From Scortum barcoo (taxonomy: Eukaryota; Chordata; Actinopteri; Centrarchiformes; Terapontidae): 64,000 nucleotides of DNA. The notes under the pieces are model-generated. The model was not told the DNA's origin. It made no database searches and saw only the letters and a program-made list of their open reading frames with translations. Position 1 is the stretch's first letter; each line of letters opens with the position of its first letter. Both the position numbers and the translations under genes were made by a program. The stretch covers positions 3,510,602-3,574,601 of the forward strand of contig CM041531.1 in the NCBI GenBank assembly GCA_023238725.1, read 5' to 3'. This document shows positions 1-12,017 of the stretch, in pieces.

Positions 1-433
1 CTACTAACATATTCATTGTAAAAGAGAGGGGTTCATTTTATTTAAAACAGAAGGAAACTGTCATTATTTTTATTTAAATAAGAGCTGTAACTTACAGTAG
101 TTTGAAGGCCTAATTGCATGTAAACATTTATTATTTAAGTTTACTAAAATTATTTGTATTAAGTTTAAAAATGTAAATATGATTTCTATGTATTATTTGT
201 GGAAATATGGTACTATGGCCATTTGTTTTTTCGTCCATTTTATAGTTTTCACGGTGTCAGAGTGCCAGTGGTAAAAGAGGAGAGAATTAAAGTTGCACCA
301 GTCGAAGCTCTCTGCATCTTGTGTGGTTAATCCAAGTGGCAGCTACATTCCTTACTTCACCTTTTCTGACCGTTATTCATGTATGATTTTTTCTTTATCT
401 AACCTGTGTTTCTCTCTGTGTTTAAAAAGAAGC
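1..433. other. No gene seen; AT-rich DNA at left edge
   Basis: No coding exon, RNA gene or clear repeat boundary was found. From about 330 onward the sequence pairs with about 21750 onward, which marks the left edge of the large tandem duplication. A short phrase at about 270-300 recurs inside the broken C-terminal exon of unit 2 (about 21890-21920). Confidence 0.5.
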
Positions 434-567
434 TCAAACACTCTGCAGCCTCTGTTTTTTATCTCCTATCATCAGATCTTCAACAACCTCCTTCATATCC
501 TTCACACTCTCTACAGACTCATCAGTACTGACATCATCTCCACTGACTGATGGACCACAATGTGAGT
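434..567 (-). pseudogene. Putative C-terminal exon of NLR-like gene, unit 1
   Basis: Read on the minus strand, an acceptor (ccacag) at 573-568 is followed by an open stretch of about 43 codons ending in TGA at 436-434. The peptide is acidic and low in complexity, with SGDDVSTDESVESVKDMKEV followed by VEDLMIGDK. It lies just downstream, in gene order, of the LRR exon at 782-961. A rearranged copy occurs at the matching place in unit 2, which supports a real exon. It has no recognisable domain, so assignment to the NLR gene rests on position and strand. It is classed as pseudogene because the rest of the gene is disrupted; the exon itself is open. Confidence 0.4.
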
Positions 568-781
568 CTGTGGAAGCTGAAAAACTGTCCTGTCAAACAC
601 TTTAGTTCCCTACTTTTTGTTAATCTACCAGTTGTTCAACCATTTGGAAAGACAGAACATTTCTTCATTTTCAAATCTGTGCTCAGACAATTCCTGAAAT
701 TTTATTAACCAAAAATTTGAAACATCAGTCAAAGATTTAAATAAAAAAAAAACCTACATAATGTACAGTCAGTGAACTGAC

Positions 782-961
782 CTCAGAGTCTGCCAGTCTA
801 CAGTTTGGACTCTCCAGTCCAGCAGACAGCAGCTTCACTCCTGAATCCTGCAGCTTGTCGTTGTCAAACTCAGGTCCAGCTCTCTCAGATGGGAGGGGTT
901 GGACTTCAGAGCTGAGGCCACAATTTCATAGTGAGTCTCTGAGAGTCGACAGCCAGAAAGC
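782..961 (-). pseudogene. LRR exon of NLR-like gene, unit 1 (frameshifted)
   Basis: This is an NLRC3-like ribonuclease-inhibitor-type leucine-rich repeat exon. An acceptor (ataacag) precedes LSGCRLSETHYEIVASALKS, then NPSHLRELDLS, and the exon ends before a gtcag donor. Fish NLR LRR exons are normally about 174 nt; this one is 180 nt. About five extra bases after the ELDLS codons and one near the 3' end break the frame in the middle and restore the phase at the end. The unit 2 counterpart is 22182-22356. LRRs in this family are the likely ligand-sensing part of the receptor. Confidence 0.75.
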
Positions 962-1148
962 CTGTTATAATATTTAAATTACAAGATATGTTATCATGAA
1001 AGATGAAACTTTGTATTTACTTCTGCATTTGTATGTCAAAACAGTTTAACATTCCTTTGCTTTTCAAACTTTTAACCCTGTAAAGCCTGAACCATGAAAT
1101 AATTGTCAAAATTTTTTAAATTAAAAAAATTTGTCTTGTCACCAGTCA

Positions 1149-1385
1149 ATCACAAGGCTGACATATAGAGACAGACATCCACTCACATTCAGACCGAGCA
1201 GTGTCAGAGTCACTAATTAACCAAACCTGCATGTCTTTGGATTGTGGGAGGAAGCCAGATTACCTGAAGAAACCCACACAGGCACAGAGAGAACATGCAG
1301 ACTCCTCACAGAAGGGCCCCAGCCAGCCGGTGGGTTCGAACTAAGAAGCCTCTTGCTGTGAACTGACGGTGCTCGCCACTGCACC
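1149..1385. repeat. Common teleost interspersed repeat (LINE tail-like)
   Basis: The sequence contains phrases typical of a very common fish dispersed repeat, such as a stretch around 'catgtctttggattgtggga' (about 1230) and 'ggtgggttcgaac' (about 1330). It lies in the intron between LRR and NACHT exons. Unit 2 keeps only a shortened version (about 23660-23735), so it was partly lost or rearranged after duplication. I recognise the repeat but not its exact family. The rest of the 962-2637 intron shows no gene. Confidence 0.5.
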
Positions 1386-2637
1386 TACCCCAAAAGTTAT
1401 ATACTCGATTTAAAGACTACTGTGAGTACTACTACTACTTCTACCTGAACATACTCAATTTACTCCTGGAAATTGTATATATGGTCATATTTTTGTTCAT
1501 TTATTCTGTACACTACTACACTGTCCTAGGAGAGGGAGCCCTCCTCAGTTGCTCCTTCCGATGGTTTGCTTGTTTTTTTCCTGTAAAAGGATTTAATTGG
1601 GGGGAGTTTGTCTTCATCTAAATCAAGGGTCTAAAGACAGAGGATGTCGTATGCTGACAGTAAAGACACCTCGTGCAGAACTTTCTCAGGTAATAATAAC
1701 TGATAATTGTAAGATACTGCTATATGTAAAGTCTTTCATTTGTTTTATCAGGGTTGCATGTTGCCTCCACCACCCAAATGAAGACAAATAGAAGAAAAAT
1801 CTGTAGAATGTGACAAATTATTAGAAATAAATAGAATAACTGTGTTCATTAAAGTTGTGCAAGGCAACACTGGAGAAACCAGCAACAGTAAACTAGATTT
1901 TGAAACCAGCCCCTCCCTTCAGGTCTCCCTCCAAAGCCACTCCACCCAAAACACATGAACATACACTGCCTGACTACTGCTGGAGGACGAGTCCACGAGA
2001 GAGCGTTGGAGAGAGGAGCACAGCACATCGTTACCATCACTAATTATATCCACCTGGCTCATGTCTAATTCATCTTTAAAAACACCTAACATTAATTATA
2101 ATGAACATAAACAACCATCGTGGCTGTTATTAGTTCTCACAGCGTCACTTTTCAGACACTTCACTTCCCTCAGTTCTCACCATCGTTGAAAAGTCGTACT
2201 GGTGTTGACTCTGGTTTGACCTCTTTGCTTCATGTAATCTCTTTTTGGTTGTAGCCTTTCCTAATTCTGTGCTTTCTTTCTCTGCCATTCTTGTACAACT
2301 AGTTTGCTAGCTTTAGCGACCTAGCCTTGTAAAAGAGTTTTTATTTAAATTTACTGTACAAGTTTACTTTTTTTGTGAAAAGGGATTTAATTTGTTTTAT
2401 TGCTGTTAGGATGTAAAAGTTATTTGAAAAATAACACAACATGCTTCTATAATCAAAAGCCTACCTTAGCTCTAATTTTATAAGTACACATGATCCTCTG
2501 AAGATACAACAGGCAGATAATAAAATATAATAATAATCAAGTGAAACACAACTTTAAATATTTTTATAATATGTAAATTTGAAGAACTAAACTACTGATC
2601 TACACTGATTTATATTGTTAATCACATCTGGACTTAC

Positions 2638-4509
2638 ACAGCCTTTCTGCAGTTCCTCACAGCTGGAATCAGTCTCCGTCGTCCCTCCTCTGATGTGTTG
2701 TACTTCTTCAGGTCCAACTCATCCAGAACCTCCTCTGACATCTGCAGCATGTAGGCCAGAGCTGAGCAGTGGATCTCAGAGAGTTTCTTCTCTTGATCTT
2801 GTTCTCTGACTTCAGGAACTCTTGGATCTCCTGATGTACTGAGTGGTCGTTCATCTCCATCAGACAGTGGAAGACGTTGATGCTTCTCTCTGGAGACGTC
2901 CCATACAAATTCATCAAATTCATCTCCTCAGGTTGTTGATGGCTCTCTGAATGATTTCTGGACTGTTGTCTGTCTGACCCAGCAGGCCTCCTAAGAGTCT
3001 CTGGTTGGTCTCCAGAGAGAGGCCATGAAGGAAGCGAACAAACAGGTCAAGGTGACCATTTTTACTTTCAAGGGATTTTTGCATGGCTCTCCTCAGGAAG
3101 TTATCCAGAGATGAGTTACTACTGTATCTCTGGCCAAAATTTAGGACGCGATGCAGAGATGAGTCACTACTGTAACTTGAGTATCCCCGGTCTTCATTCA
3201 GGAAATCCTCCAGTACCTTTGTGTTATTGTTGGTGTGACAGTGGAACAAGTAGACTGCAGCCAGAAACTCCTGAATGCTCAGATGAACAAAGCAGTAGAC
3301 TGTTTTCTGGAAGATCACACACTCTCTCTTTGAAGATCTCTGTACAAACTCCTGAGTACACCGAGGCCTCTGTGACATCAAGTCCACACTGCTCCAGGTC
3401 TTCTTGGTAGAACATGATGTTTTCTTTCTCCAGATGTTCAAACGCCAGCCTCCCCAGCTTCAGAAGAACTTCCCTGTCAGCCTCCAATCAGCTCCTGTGG
3501 ACTCGTCTCATGTCCCTCATCATACTTCTGCTTCTTCCTCTTTGTCTGAACCAGCAGGAAGTGTGAGTACAGGTCTGTCAGGGTCTTGGGCAGCTCTCCT
3601 CTCTGGTCTGTAGTCAACATGTGGTCCAGAACTGTAGCAGTGATCCAGCAGAAGAACTGGGATTTGACACATGATGTGGAGAGTCCTGGATGTCTTGATG
3701 TGTGAGATGATTCTGCTGGACAGATCTTCATCACTGAATCTCCTCCTGAAGTACTCCTCCTTCTGGGCATCAGTGAAGCCTCGTACTTCTGTTAACCTGT
3801 CCACATATTCAGGAGGCATCTGATTGGCTGCTGCAGGTCGGGAAGTTATCCAGACGACGAGAGCCGAGGGAAGCAGATTCCCCTTGATGAGGTTTGTCAG
3901 CAGCACATTGACTGATGACTTCTGTGTGACATCAGACACAACCTCACTGTTGTAGAAATCCAATGAAAGTCTGCTTTCATCCAGGCCGTCAAAGATGAAC
4001 AAAAGTTTACAGACAGCGAGCTGCTCTGCTGTGACCTTCTGTAATGTTGGATGGAAAACATGGAGCAGCATGAGAAGACTGTACTGCTCATCTTTGATCA
4101 AGTTCAGCTCCCTGAACGAAAACAGGATCAGCAGACTGACATCTTGGTTTTCCAAACCCTCTGCCCAGTCCAGAGTGAACTTCTGCACTGAGAAGGTTTT
4201 TCCAACACCAGCGAACGCCGTTCGTCAGAACCACTCTGATGTGTTTCTGTTGGTCAGGTAAGGCTTTAAAGATGTCGTGGCACTTGATTGGAGTTTCATG
4301 GAGGGTCTTCATCTTGTTAGCTGTCTCAAGCTGCCTCACCTCATGTTGTGTATTAACCTCTTCACTCTGTCCCTCTGTGATGTAGAGCTCAGTGTAGATC
4401 CTGTTGAGGAGGGTTTCACTTCCTGCTTCATCAGTTCCTTCAGTCACATGTTCACATCTCCTCCTCAGACTGATCTTATATTCATCTAAAACCTCCTGAA
4501 GACCACCGT
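2638..4509 (-). pseudogene. FISNA-NACHT-winged-helix exon of NLR-like gene, unit 1
   Basis: One large exon lies between an acceptor (caacag, 4515-4510) and a gtaag donor (2637-2633). In order on the minus strand it has a FISNA-type region (RRCEHVTEGTDEAGSETLLN, then IYTELYITEGQSEEVNTQHE) and the linker ALPDQQKHIRVVLTNGV. Next come Walker A, Walker B (KLLFIFDGLDESRL), the sensor-like VWITSRPAAANQ and the winged-helix region EYFRRRFSDEDLSSRIISHI. NACHT is the nucleotide-driven oligomerisation switch of cytosolic NLR sensors. Several frameshifts break it; one adds a base inside Walker A (about 4213) and others are near 3840-3850, 3480-3490 and 2920. The region near 3100-3200 has a duplicated stretch absent from unit 2. 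As written it cannot encode one protein. Consensus errors are the alternative. Confidence 0.85.
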
Positions 4510-5489
4510 CTGTTGAAAGAGAAGAAAATGATTCTTTTTCATTTCAAATAAAAACATAATTAATAAATGAACATATAAAGAAATAAAGCTCATGAATTTA
4601 ACCTTAAAAGAAACCAGTCAGATTCATTCATGGAGTGAAAAATAACACCAAAGTGATTTTTACATTTATTGTTGATAGTTTTTCATTATTTAAGGGAAGA
4701 CAAAGTTATTTGGTGAAATATCAGAAATATGTTGGTGTTTGATTGACAGCAGAGGCGACAGGCTGAACCTCAGCAGCTCTTCATCTAAATCTTCATCTTT
4801 AAACACTGAGCTTTCTCTCTGCTCATCAGCACAGACAGTGTTGATCCAGTCAGTTTAGCTACAGACGTTGGCTTTGGTTTGAGTTAAGAGACCATCTCAG
4901 GTTGGTCTCTATTGACATGTTACCAATCAGAGCCACATCAGCTGGAGATGCATGAATTCATGGTTTGACACAACGACGTGCAGAAAAACAACAAGAGACA
5001 AAGTTAACATGTTGTAAACTGCAGCGTACAAACTGAGGACAGACAGTGTTTTGTTAGCAGAGGTGGTGAAGTGAGACCCTGTTTAACATCTGGAATAACC
5101 AGTGTTGATATCAGCAGGAAGGTTTTTAAACTGTTAAATGTGCTGCAGCTGATGAGCTCTTTAATTATCTACTGAAGCCTGCTAACTGATGTTAGCGGTG
5201 CACTTTTCCTCAGTGGATGTTTGTTTGCTCGCTTGTTCAACAAGTCGCTCTGCAGGATGAGACGTCTGTTTGTAAGTTAGAGAAGAAGGAGACGTTGGCA
5301 GGAAAGTTAATGTGAGCTGTTGTTCACAGTCTGAGGCTCATGTTGTGTCTAAGGCTTTAAATGAACTTTAAATGTAAAGATATTTATAATGATCTTAAAT
5401 GTTCGTGCTGTATGAAACAACAAATGTGTTCAAACAACAGGTGGTGTTTTCAGACATGATGACAGCAGCAGACAGATGTTCAGTCTTAC
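4510..5489. other. NLR intron, nothing coding seen
   Basis: This intron separates the RING and FISNA-NACHT exons. It is closely similar in unit 2 (26170-27145). No repeat family, RNA gene or extra exon was recognised. Confidence 0.6.
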
Positions 5490-5800
5490 TTTGTACACTG
5501 CTGGTCTGACTGGCTGTCTGCAGTCCAGCTCTTGTTCTGGATCTTTCTCCACACTGGGGACAGGAGGAGTCTCCTGATGAAGCAGACTGGTCCCAGTATG
5601 AGGCTGATGCACTGTCTGCAGAACCAGTGTCCACAGCTGGTAGAGACTGGATCCTTCAGGACGTCCTGACACGAAGCACAGCAGGACGGCTGCTCCTCCA
5701 CAGAAACATGACTCCTCTTCCTCTCTCTGTGAAGACATTTCTTTATCACTAAAATGATTTGTTGGTTGTTGTTGAAAATATCAGATTTGTCCGACACTGT
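5490..5800 (-). pseudogene. RING-finger exon of NLR-like gene, unit 1 (frameshifted)
   Basis: The exon encodes the start of a C3HC4 RING: CCASCQDVLKDPVSTSCGHW and FCRQC. It is followed by a gtaag donor (5489-5485). RING domains of this form act as E3 ubiquitin ligases, and fish NLRs sometimes carry one upstream of FISNA-NACHT. Compared with the intact unit 2 exon (27146-27455), unit 1 has one extra base at about 5602. The second half of the RING is therefore out of frame. The acceptor is either at 5801-5802 or a few bases upstream (5808-5809); the phase with the preceding exon favours the latter, so the true 5' edge may be 5807. Confidence 0.8.
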
Positions 5801-6051
5801 CTGGAAGCTCAGATGGTCACAGAGAAAAGTCAAAGTGTTTTTACTTTTCTGTCTGAATTCAGGATTCAGTCTGTAATAAAAATGATTGTTTCTTTTATTT
5901 CAACTCTTCTGATTTCATTAACACTAATTTACTGTTTTTCCTGTCTGTCAGTCTTATTAAACATTTAGTGATCTGCTTGTAGTTTGTTATTAAGACAAAC
6001 TCACAGTAAAAGTCTCCATTAAAGAGAGCTGATTAAGTCCTTTACTGTTTT

Positions 6052-6117
6052 AAGGTCCACTTACTAATGATTCAAAGCTTTCAGCTGGAAGCTCTCAATC
6101 ATTAGTAAGTGGACCTT
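6052..6117. repeat. 66-bp palindromic hairpin in NLR intron, unit 1
   Basis: The 21-bp arms starting aaggtccacttactaatgat are exact inverted copies around a loop of about 24 bp. The loop itself is partly complementary (aaagctttcagctggaagct). The same hairpin is conserved at 27707-27772. It could be a small palindromic MITE or an extruding cruciform. No coding function is visible. Confidence 0.8.
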
Positions 6118-6602
6118 TGAATTTTCACAATATTTGACAAAAGTAGTGAAAAGAACAAACTCAAAGCTTCAACACACAGAATCAAGATGAGCAAAGCTTT
6201 TCTACAAATGCTTTTTCACCTCCTGTTGCAGAATTATGATATGAACTGATTCAAGATGCATCTGTTAGATCAGAACAGCTGATCTGAGAAGAGTCAAACA
6301 ACAACATGTTCTGAGGACAAATATGAGAAAATGAACTTCACATTTGAAGAACTTTCTTTCAGATTCTGAATAATTTCTAAAGAATCACAATGACTTCTAC
6401 ATGAGAACATAAATATATGAAGATTTTCTTAAAGTTTAAATTCTGAAATGGAGGTTCTCTTGTGTTTTTCCACAGAAATAAAATAAGATCCATTTTAGTT
6501 TGAAACAGTATCTGAACTAATAGTTCTGCATCATGAATATAAATCTTTTAGCAGAACATTTTATCTCCATCAGGTCAGTTTACAGTAAAAACAGTCTCTT
6601 AC

Positions 6603-6737
6603 TTTGTGTCTGATGGTCCAGGTTCATTACTGAACTCTGCAGGATTACGATCTTTTGGACCAGTCACTCTTCATAGACAGACAGCTGGATCCTGCAGACT
6701 CTGATCTGTCCTCCTCTTCCTCCACACAAACACTCAT
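6603..6737 (-). pseudogene. N-terminal coding exon of NLR-like gene, unit 1 (frameshifted)
   Basis: The exon starts at ATG 6737 and gives MSVCVEEEEDRSESAGSSCL then SMKSDWSK, the acidic N-terminal peptide typical of teleost NLRC3-like proteins. A one-base expansion after the DWSK codons shifts the frame into a TAA at about 6645. Unit 2 keeps this exon open (28259-28392). The donor is gtaag at 6602-6598. The next exon in transcription order is the RING exon. Confidence 0.75.
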
Positions 6738-6868
6738 CTTCTGATCTGAGGTCAGTCTGAGAGGTAAAACAGAGACACTGACTGTGAGCTCAGAACATTC
6801 AAGAAAAACAAGTTTGATTAAGAGTCAGAGATGAGACAGAGAGAACAGGAAGTAACACACAATCTTTA

Positions 6869-6899
<31 letters not shown>
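6869..6899. repeat. (AC)n microsatellite
   Basis: A run of about 15 AC dinucleotides lies in the first NLR intron. The matching site in unit 2 (28528-28630) is much longer and interrupted, so the locus expanded or contracted after duplication. Confidence 0.95.
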
Positions 6900-6903
<4 letters not shown>

Positions 6904-7117
6904 ACATTATAATAAAGCAGCTCTCCACCTGTTCAGCTTGTTTTCTTGAGTTATTGCAGGTTTCATGTGAATTATTCAGCCAATCAGCACTTTGTGTCCA
7001 CAGATGAATCAAAGTGTTGAGTTCAGTCTAACATTTCTCTCCTCGACAGTCCTCAGGAAGAAAACTGACTCAGAGACTCTGACAGTGAAATAATAAACAT
7101 GTTGGATTAATACTCAC

Positions 7118-7195
7118 CCTGCTTCGATCTTCAGTTTTCTCCTTCTGCTCTGTCGACTCAAAATGGAGTCTGAACTGACTGAACACTTTCAGGTT
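7118..7195 (-). other. Likely 5' UTR exon of NLR-like gene, unit 1
   Basis: On the minus strand a strong donor (gtgagta, 7117-7111) follows a segment ending ctgaagatcgaagcag. It lies upstream of the ATG exon and is conserved in unit 2 (28855-28930). Teleost NLRC3-like genes usually have a short non-coding first exon here. The upstream edge and transcription start are not determined. The divergent ERO1 fragment begins about 1.1 kb to the right. Confidence 0.45.
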
Positions 7196-7589
7196 TCCTC
7201 CCTTTTCTCACTTTACTGGATTACCTGGTTAGTTTGGTTCCTCCCCTTTCCAGTTACAAGAAATCAGAGTTCATCTGAGTGTGTGTGTGTTTGTAGTGCT
7301 CACACAGATCAGCTGTTTATCATGATGTGTTGATGAGCGTCTCTTGGCCTGAACAGTTTGAATTAAAATTAGTTTTGGTCTGAATGTTGGTATGTTTTCT
7401 CATCTTTTCTCTAAATGATGCTAATGATTATTGTCATTGTTTAAAACCAAAGTACTTTTTTCCTTGATAGTTTCTTTTTCAAACTAAAGGAAATAAAAAC
7501 CTCATCTCCTTCATGTTTCACTGGATCTGGAGCTTTCTGGGGGGCAGTAACACTGATATAGAAAAAAGGGAATAATAAAGTAATTCTTC

Positions 7590-7930
7590 CTTGTCTTTTT
7601 CTTCTGAACATCTTAAACTTCATGACTAAAAAAGAGCAGGAGAAACTCAAGAAATTCAAAGAGAAACTGTTCCTCCATTTTTATTCAGCCGTCATTAAAA
7701 GTCTCATGTCTTTCTCTGTAACAGTCTGGTGAGACAGCTCAGACAGCAGACACTACGTATTACCATTACACAGGAATAAACATCCTATTATCTGAAAAAC
7801 ATATACCTGGAAAACTACGTTTCTTCAACAACACCTGCAGCTGTGATGAAAGTATTTCAAGAATCTTTACAGACTCTTCTGAACATCTGGATGAAACATG
7901 ATTCTGTCTGTTATTATTATTAATATTAAG
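7590..7930 (+). mobile_element. LINE reverse-transcriptase C-terminal relic, unit 1
   Basis: Plus-strand translation gives fragments such as FLHFYSAVIKSLMSFSVTVW, matching the C-terminal end of non-LTR reverse transcriptases (compare 'FYRAVIxSVLTFSxTVW'). The following 200 bp are shared with unit 2 and, inverted, with 38290-38545. It is a dead fragment with no complete domain. Confidence 0.6.
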
Positions 7931-9636
7931 ATTGTAAAAAGTTCTTCATGCAGTCATTAAAAGGAGCTTTAAAAAGTATTAAAATGTCCAATAATGCTGT
8001 GTGCATAATACATCACATCATCATTTTACACTTTAAACAGTTTATGATCTACAGCTACAGAAAAATATAGACCACCACAGAATATGTAAAGGAATCAGCT
8101 GGAATCAGTCGTGACTCAGTTGTGAACACAAAAACCAGTTTTACAGAGACAGTTTAAATCTCCTGTGTGACCTCTGACCTCTGGCTGTTCACAGTGAGGT
8201 TGAGCCAAACGTGAAATTGAACCAGCAGACTTCTCTGTTTCTGTGTTTGCAGTGACGAGACCCGAGAGGCTCTGCTCAGCTGGAGCAAACACGATGACGA
8301 GGCAGAGCGCTTCTGTGTGGTTGATGGTAATGTTCAATCATATCTATTATATAATCAATAATATTGAGTCCAGCATGACTCAATGAACTCAATGACTGAA
8401 TGAACAAACAACAACAAACAAACTTTTATGTATAACTTGTGTGTATTTTTATTCTCTCTGTCTCTCTCTCTGTCAGGTCAGTGTGTAGAGAAGAGGGCTT
8501 TCTACCGGCTCATCTCTGGCCTCCATGCCAGCATCAACATACACCTGAGCGCCAGATACCTGTTAGATGGTGAGACACAGCAACACTTGCCAGGAACCCT
8601 CTGCGACTCTTTCAGCCGTTTATTCACTTCCATTTTCTTTGTCTCTTGTTTGTCAAAGATCTGTAGCTTCATATTTGGCACACAGATATGAGAGTGGAGT
8701 GAATCGAAGAAGCGTATTTCCTAAAATGTCAAATTCTAACTCTCCCATCTTAACAGTGTCTTTCCTCAGCTTTGTTCTCAGTAACTCCTCACCATCCCTC
8801 TCTCGGTTCACCCCTTCTTTTCCTCAGACAGCTGGTTTCAGAAGAAGTGGGGTCACAACGTGTCGGAGTTCAGACAGCGTTTTGACACCGAGCTGACGGC
8901 CGGCGAGGGGCCCAAGAGGCTCCGCAACCTCTACTTCCTTTACCTGATAGAGCTGCGAGCGCTGGCCAAAGCGCTGCCGTTCTTCCAGCAGCCGTCCTTC
9001 CAGCTGTACACCGGCAGACCAGAGGAGGACCAGAAACACAAAGAGCTGCTGCTGCACATCCTGCAGCTGGCCCGGTCAGTCTGAGCCCTGATACCGACAC
9101 CACAACGGGCTGTTATTGGGCTCTCAGGAGCTCTAGACTTGATACGCTCCCTTTTTACTTTCATTTCTATTCATTTTAGTGTCGAGCTGCAACGATTGAT
9201 CGATTAATTGATTAATTGATTAATTTTTAAATATTAAGTGAATCACCAACTGTTCTGATAATCAATGAATCGTTTCAAGTCTGTTTTTTAGAAAAAGTGT
9301 CCAAATTCTCTGATTTCAGTTTCTCAAATGTGAATATTTTCTGGTTTCTTTAGTCCTCTGTGACAGTAAACTGAATATCTTTTGGTGTTGTGGACAAAAC
9401 AAAACATTTGAGGACGTCACTTTGGACTTTGGGAAACTGATTAATATTTTTCACCATTTTTAGGACATTTTATGGACAAAACAACTAATCAATTAATCAA
9501 TAAAATGATCGAATACAGTATAATACAGTGTTCTCCATCCACTATTCATTCTGCTCTATAATGTTATTTTAAAGTAAATGTTGAACTGTCAGTTATGTAC
9601 AGTGTTGTATAAATAGAGCTGTATATGTACTATATA

Positions 9637-9930
9637 CAGTAATCCCTCGCTATATCGCGCTTCCACTTTCGCAGCTTTCTCCAACTTTATTATTTGTGCG
9701 TAGTATATAAACAGTGTGTTTACATACATAATTTCAACAAATCTTACCGAATATCTAAGAGGAATATAAAGGGTTTATACTGTATAACTGTGTGGGAAAT
9801 GTTTATAAGAGTGTGGGAGGGTTTATAAGGGCTGTAAATATATAAAAATAACCATATAAACATGTGGTTTCTACTTTGCAGATTTTCACCTTTCTGGAAC
9901 GCAAAACCCGTGATAGAGGAGGGATCACTG
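9637..9930. mobile_element. mariner/Tc1-type MITE in ERO1 intron, unit 1
   Basis: Terminal inverted repeats of the cagtaatccctcgctatatc / gatagaggagggatcactg type are flanked by TA on both sides (9635-9636, 9931-9932). That is the usual target duplication of IS630-Tc1-mariner elements. The element is 294 bp with no coding capacity. The orthologous insertion in unit 2 (31258-31530) shows it predates the duplication. Confidence 0.75.
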
Positions 9931-10769
9931 TATAGAATAAATATTTATTATTTATATTTCTTTTCTTTTTCCTTTTTACATATTTTTCACTTTTAGCAAA
10001 TATAGAAGACAAACCAAAAAAATCTTCTCTTATTAGCTTTGCAATGAAATTGATGAAGATTAGCTCTGTTTAATATATTTAGATATATTTTTAATTATGT
10101 TTTGTTTTTAATAGTTAATCATTTTGAAAACGAAGCAGCCAAACTGATGGTCGGCAACCATTTCAGACTCTGTTGAAGCTGTTAAACTGTAGAAATAAAG
10201 TCACACACTGATCGAGGACTTCTTATTCAAAAGGACTTCTACTGAATTTATCAAGCAAAGATAATTCTCACATTTTATGGATGTAACATGACTGCAGAAG
10301 CTCATATGACTGAAAATGAGACTCCTCTTGTACAAACAAACAAAACAGGTTGTAGGATTGAGAGAAATCAGGACATCAGACTGGCCTTCCTCAACATCTC
10401 CAGGATCCTGGACTGTGTGGGCTGCTTCAAGTGTCGACTGTGGGGGAAACTGCAGGCCAGAACTTCTTTATTACAACAGTCATATAAATGATGTTCAGGA
10501 TGGGAAATAGTAGGATCTGCAGTGGTGGACTGTAACATGACTCAAATACTGTACTCAACTTTAAATCTGAGGTACTTGGACTTTACTTGGGTGTTTTCTT
10601 TTCATGCACACTTTCTGCTTCTACTCCACCACATCTCAGAGGGAAATATTGAACTTTTTACTGCACTACATTTATCTGACAGCTTTAGTTACTTTACAGG
10701 TTAAAACACACAAAGAGTTTATAAAATCTGATGTTTTGTAATAAATTAAATTAACCAACCATGTTATAA

Positions 10770-11285
10770 AAAAATACAGCTGAAACAATTAGTCAATTCA
10801 TCAGTTAGTCAATCAATGTAAACCAAAAATGACTACAGACTTCCTTAAAGAATGAAGAAGTAATAATTAAACTTATAATCTTGTTTTGTTGTTTTTTGTG
10901 ACTATGGGACAAATGCCGGTGGTTAAAGGTAGCGTTATCCTCATCCTCCTCTGAATGTGCTGAACAGGAAGGATGGATGTCCACACTGCATAATAAATCA
11001 AGATGAACCACTTATTAAGATGCTGATACATGTGAACACAGACAACGCCAACACAGACTCCTGCTGGCAAAAACATCATAGTCACAGGCACCACTCAACA
11101 TTGCAGATTCAGAGACAGCAAACCATGCTATGGATCTGGTTGACACCCTCCCCTCTCCTGGCCCCACTGGGGGCTGACCCCCATGGGTCGCCACAGCAAA
11201 GCTGTTAGAGGTAGACTGAATGTATGCCATAGTAGCACCATAATGGAAATCTGCAGGAAAATGAACACACTAAACAGACTTACGT
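10770..11285. other. Non-coding block conserved between units
   Basis: This stretch is nearly identical to 32745-33258 in unit 2. It contains no exon that I recognise. A GC-richer patch (about 11140-11210) has no tRNA-like cloverleaf. The similarity ends at about 11290, where unit 2 has the 33260-38560 insertion block. Confidence 0.5.
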
Positions 11286-11640
11286 TTGCTTCACAACAGG
11301 TGAGGAGACTAACAGGGAACAGGTGAAACAAATAAGGGAGGAGCAGAGGAAATCAGGCAGGAAAACACAAGGACAGGAAGTTAAGTGCAGTCACATGTGA
11401 GGAAAGGAGGGAATACAAAATAAAACAGGAAGCGAGCAAAACTGGAGATGAGCAAAAACTGACACAGGACACAGGGAACGACAGACAAGGAGGACACAAG
11501 GAACACCAGGCTGAGAAAACACAAGGGGTACAGGAAACACAGGGCAGAATACCTCAAAGAACACAAGGCACAAGAAAATACAGAAGAACGGGCAAAAGGC
11601 AGACGAAACAAAACAAGAAATACTGCAAACCATAACAGTT
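11286..11640. repeat. Purine-rich dispersed repeat
   Basis: AG-rich, A-rich sequence of the type caggtgaggagactaacagg, with 'aataaaacaggaag' phrases. It recurs at 40628-40980 and, more distantly, at 36300-36520. It is a familiar fish repeat, possibly LTR-derived, but its family is not established here. Its complement produces hydrophobic-looking open frames that are not genes. Confidence 0.55.
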
Positions 11641-11657
11641 ATACTTAACATACACAC

Positions 11658-12017
11658 TCATACACACATATCCATACCTTCTGGGTCAGTCTCAATGTTG
11701 TCAAGGCTTTGACCTTTGTACTGTGAGAGTCTCCCCTTCTCCACTGCTAGAAGCACTTTGCTCATTTTGGTGAGCTGAAGTGTTTCCTGGGGCAGATGGT
11801 AATACTGCCTGTGTACGCGAATGTCATGACCCAGAAACTCTGCAAGTTGGTCCGCTTCATTTTCTTGAAGATTCAGGACTTGACACATCGTTGCTATGTG
11901 CTTCAGTAGTCTTGTTGAGGTTAAGACCTCAGGATGTTTGGCTCCACTCTCCCTTGCAAACTTCTGGATGTATTCTCCTCCTCTGCAGGCTGACAAAGCT
12001 CCTGGTCTAGCGAACAT
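11658..12017 (-). pseudogene. Tyrosine-recombinase-like C-terminal fragment, unit 1
   Basis: The minus-strand open segment reads MFARPGALSACRGGEYIQKF, then LTSTRLLKHIATMCQVLN and ADQLAEFLGHDIRVHRQYY. The LGHD box followed by HRxYY matches the C-terminal catalytic end of tyrosine recombinases (LGH ... Tyr). This is a fish family of Crypton-like or captured recombinase genes. A gtatgg donor follows the TDPEG codons. Upstream exons (zinc-finger-like and first catalytic Arg) are absent. The linker and C-terminal exons that follow in unit 2 are not in the right order here. Family name is inferred from motifs only. Confidence 0.6.

Noticed and set aside
8824..9164. Several minus-strand open frames opposite the ERO1 exon
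   Set aside because: They are shadows of a GC-rich coding exon on plus whose translation matches ERO1.
11140..11215. Possible tRNA or small RNA gene in a GC-rich patch
   Set aside because: No cloverleaf or A/B box arrangement could be found by eye. Both units carry it within repeat DNA.
11381..11657. Hydrophobic minus-strand open frames (also 40642-40996) that look like membrane proteins
   Set aside because: They arise from the complement of an AG-rich dispersed repeat. The two copies shift frame against each other.
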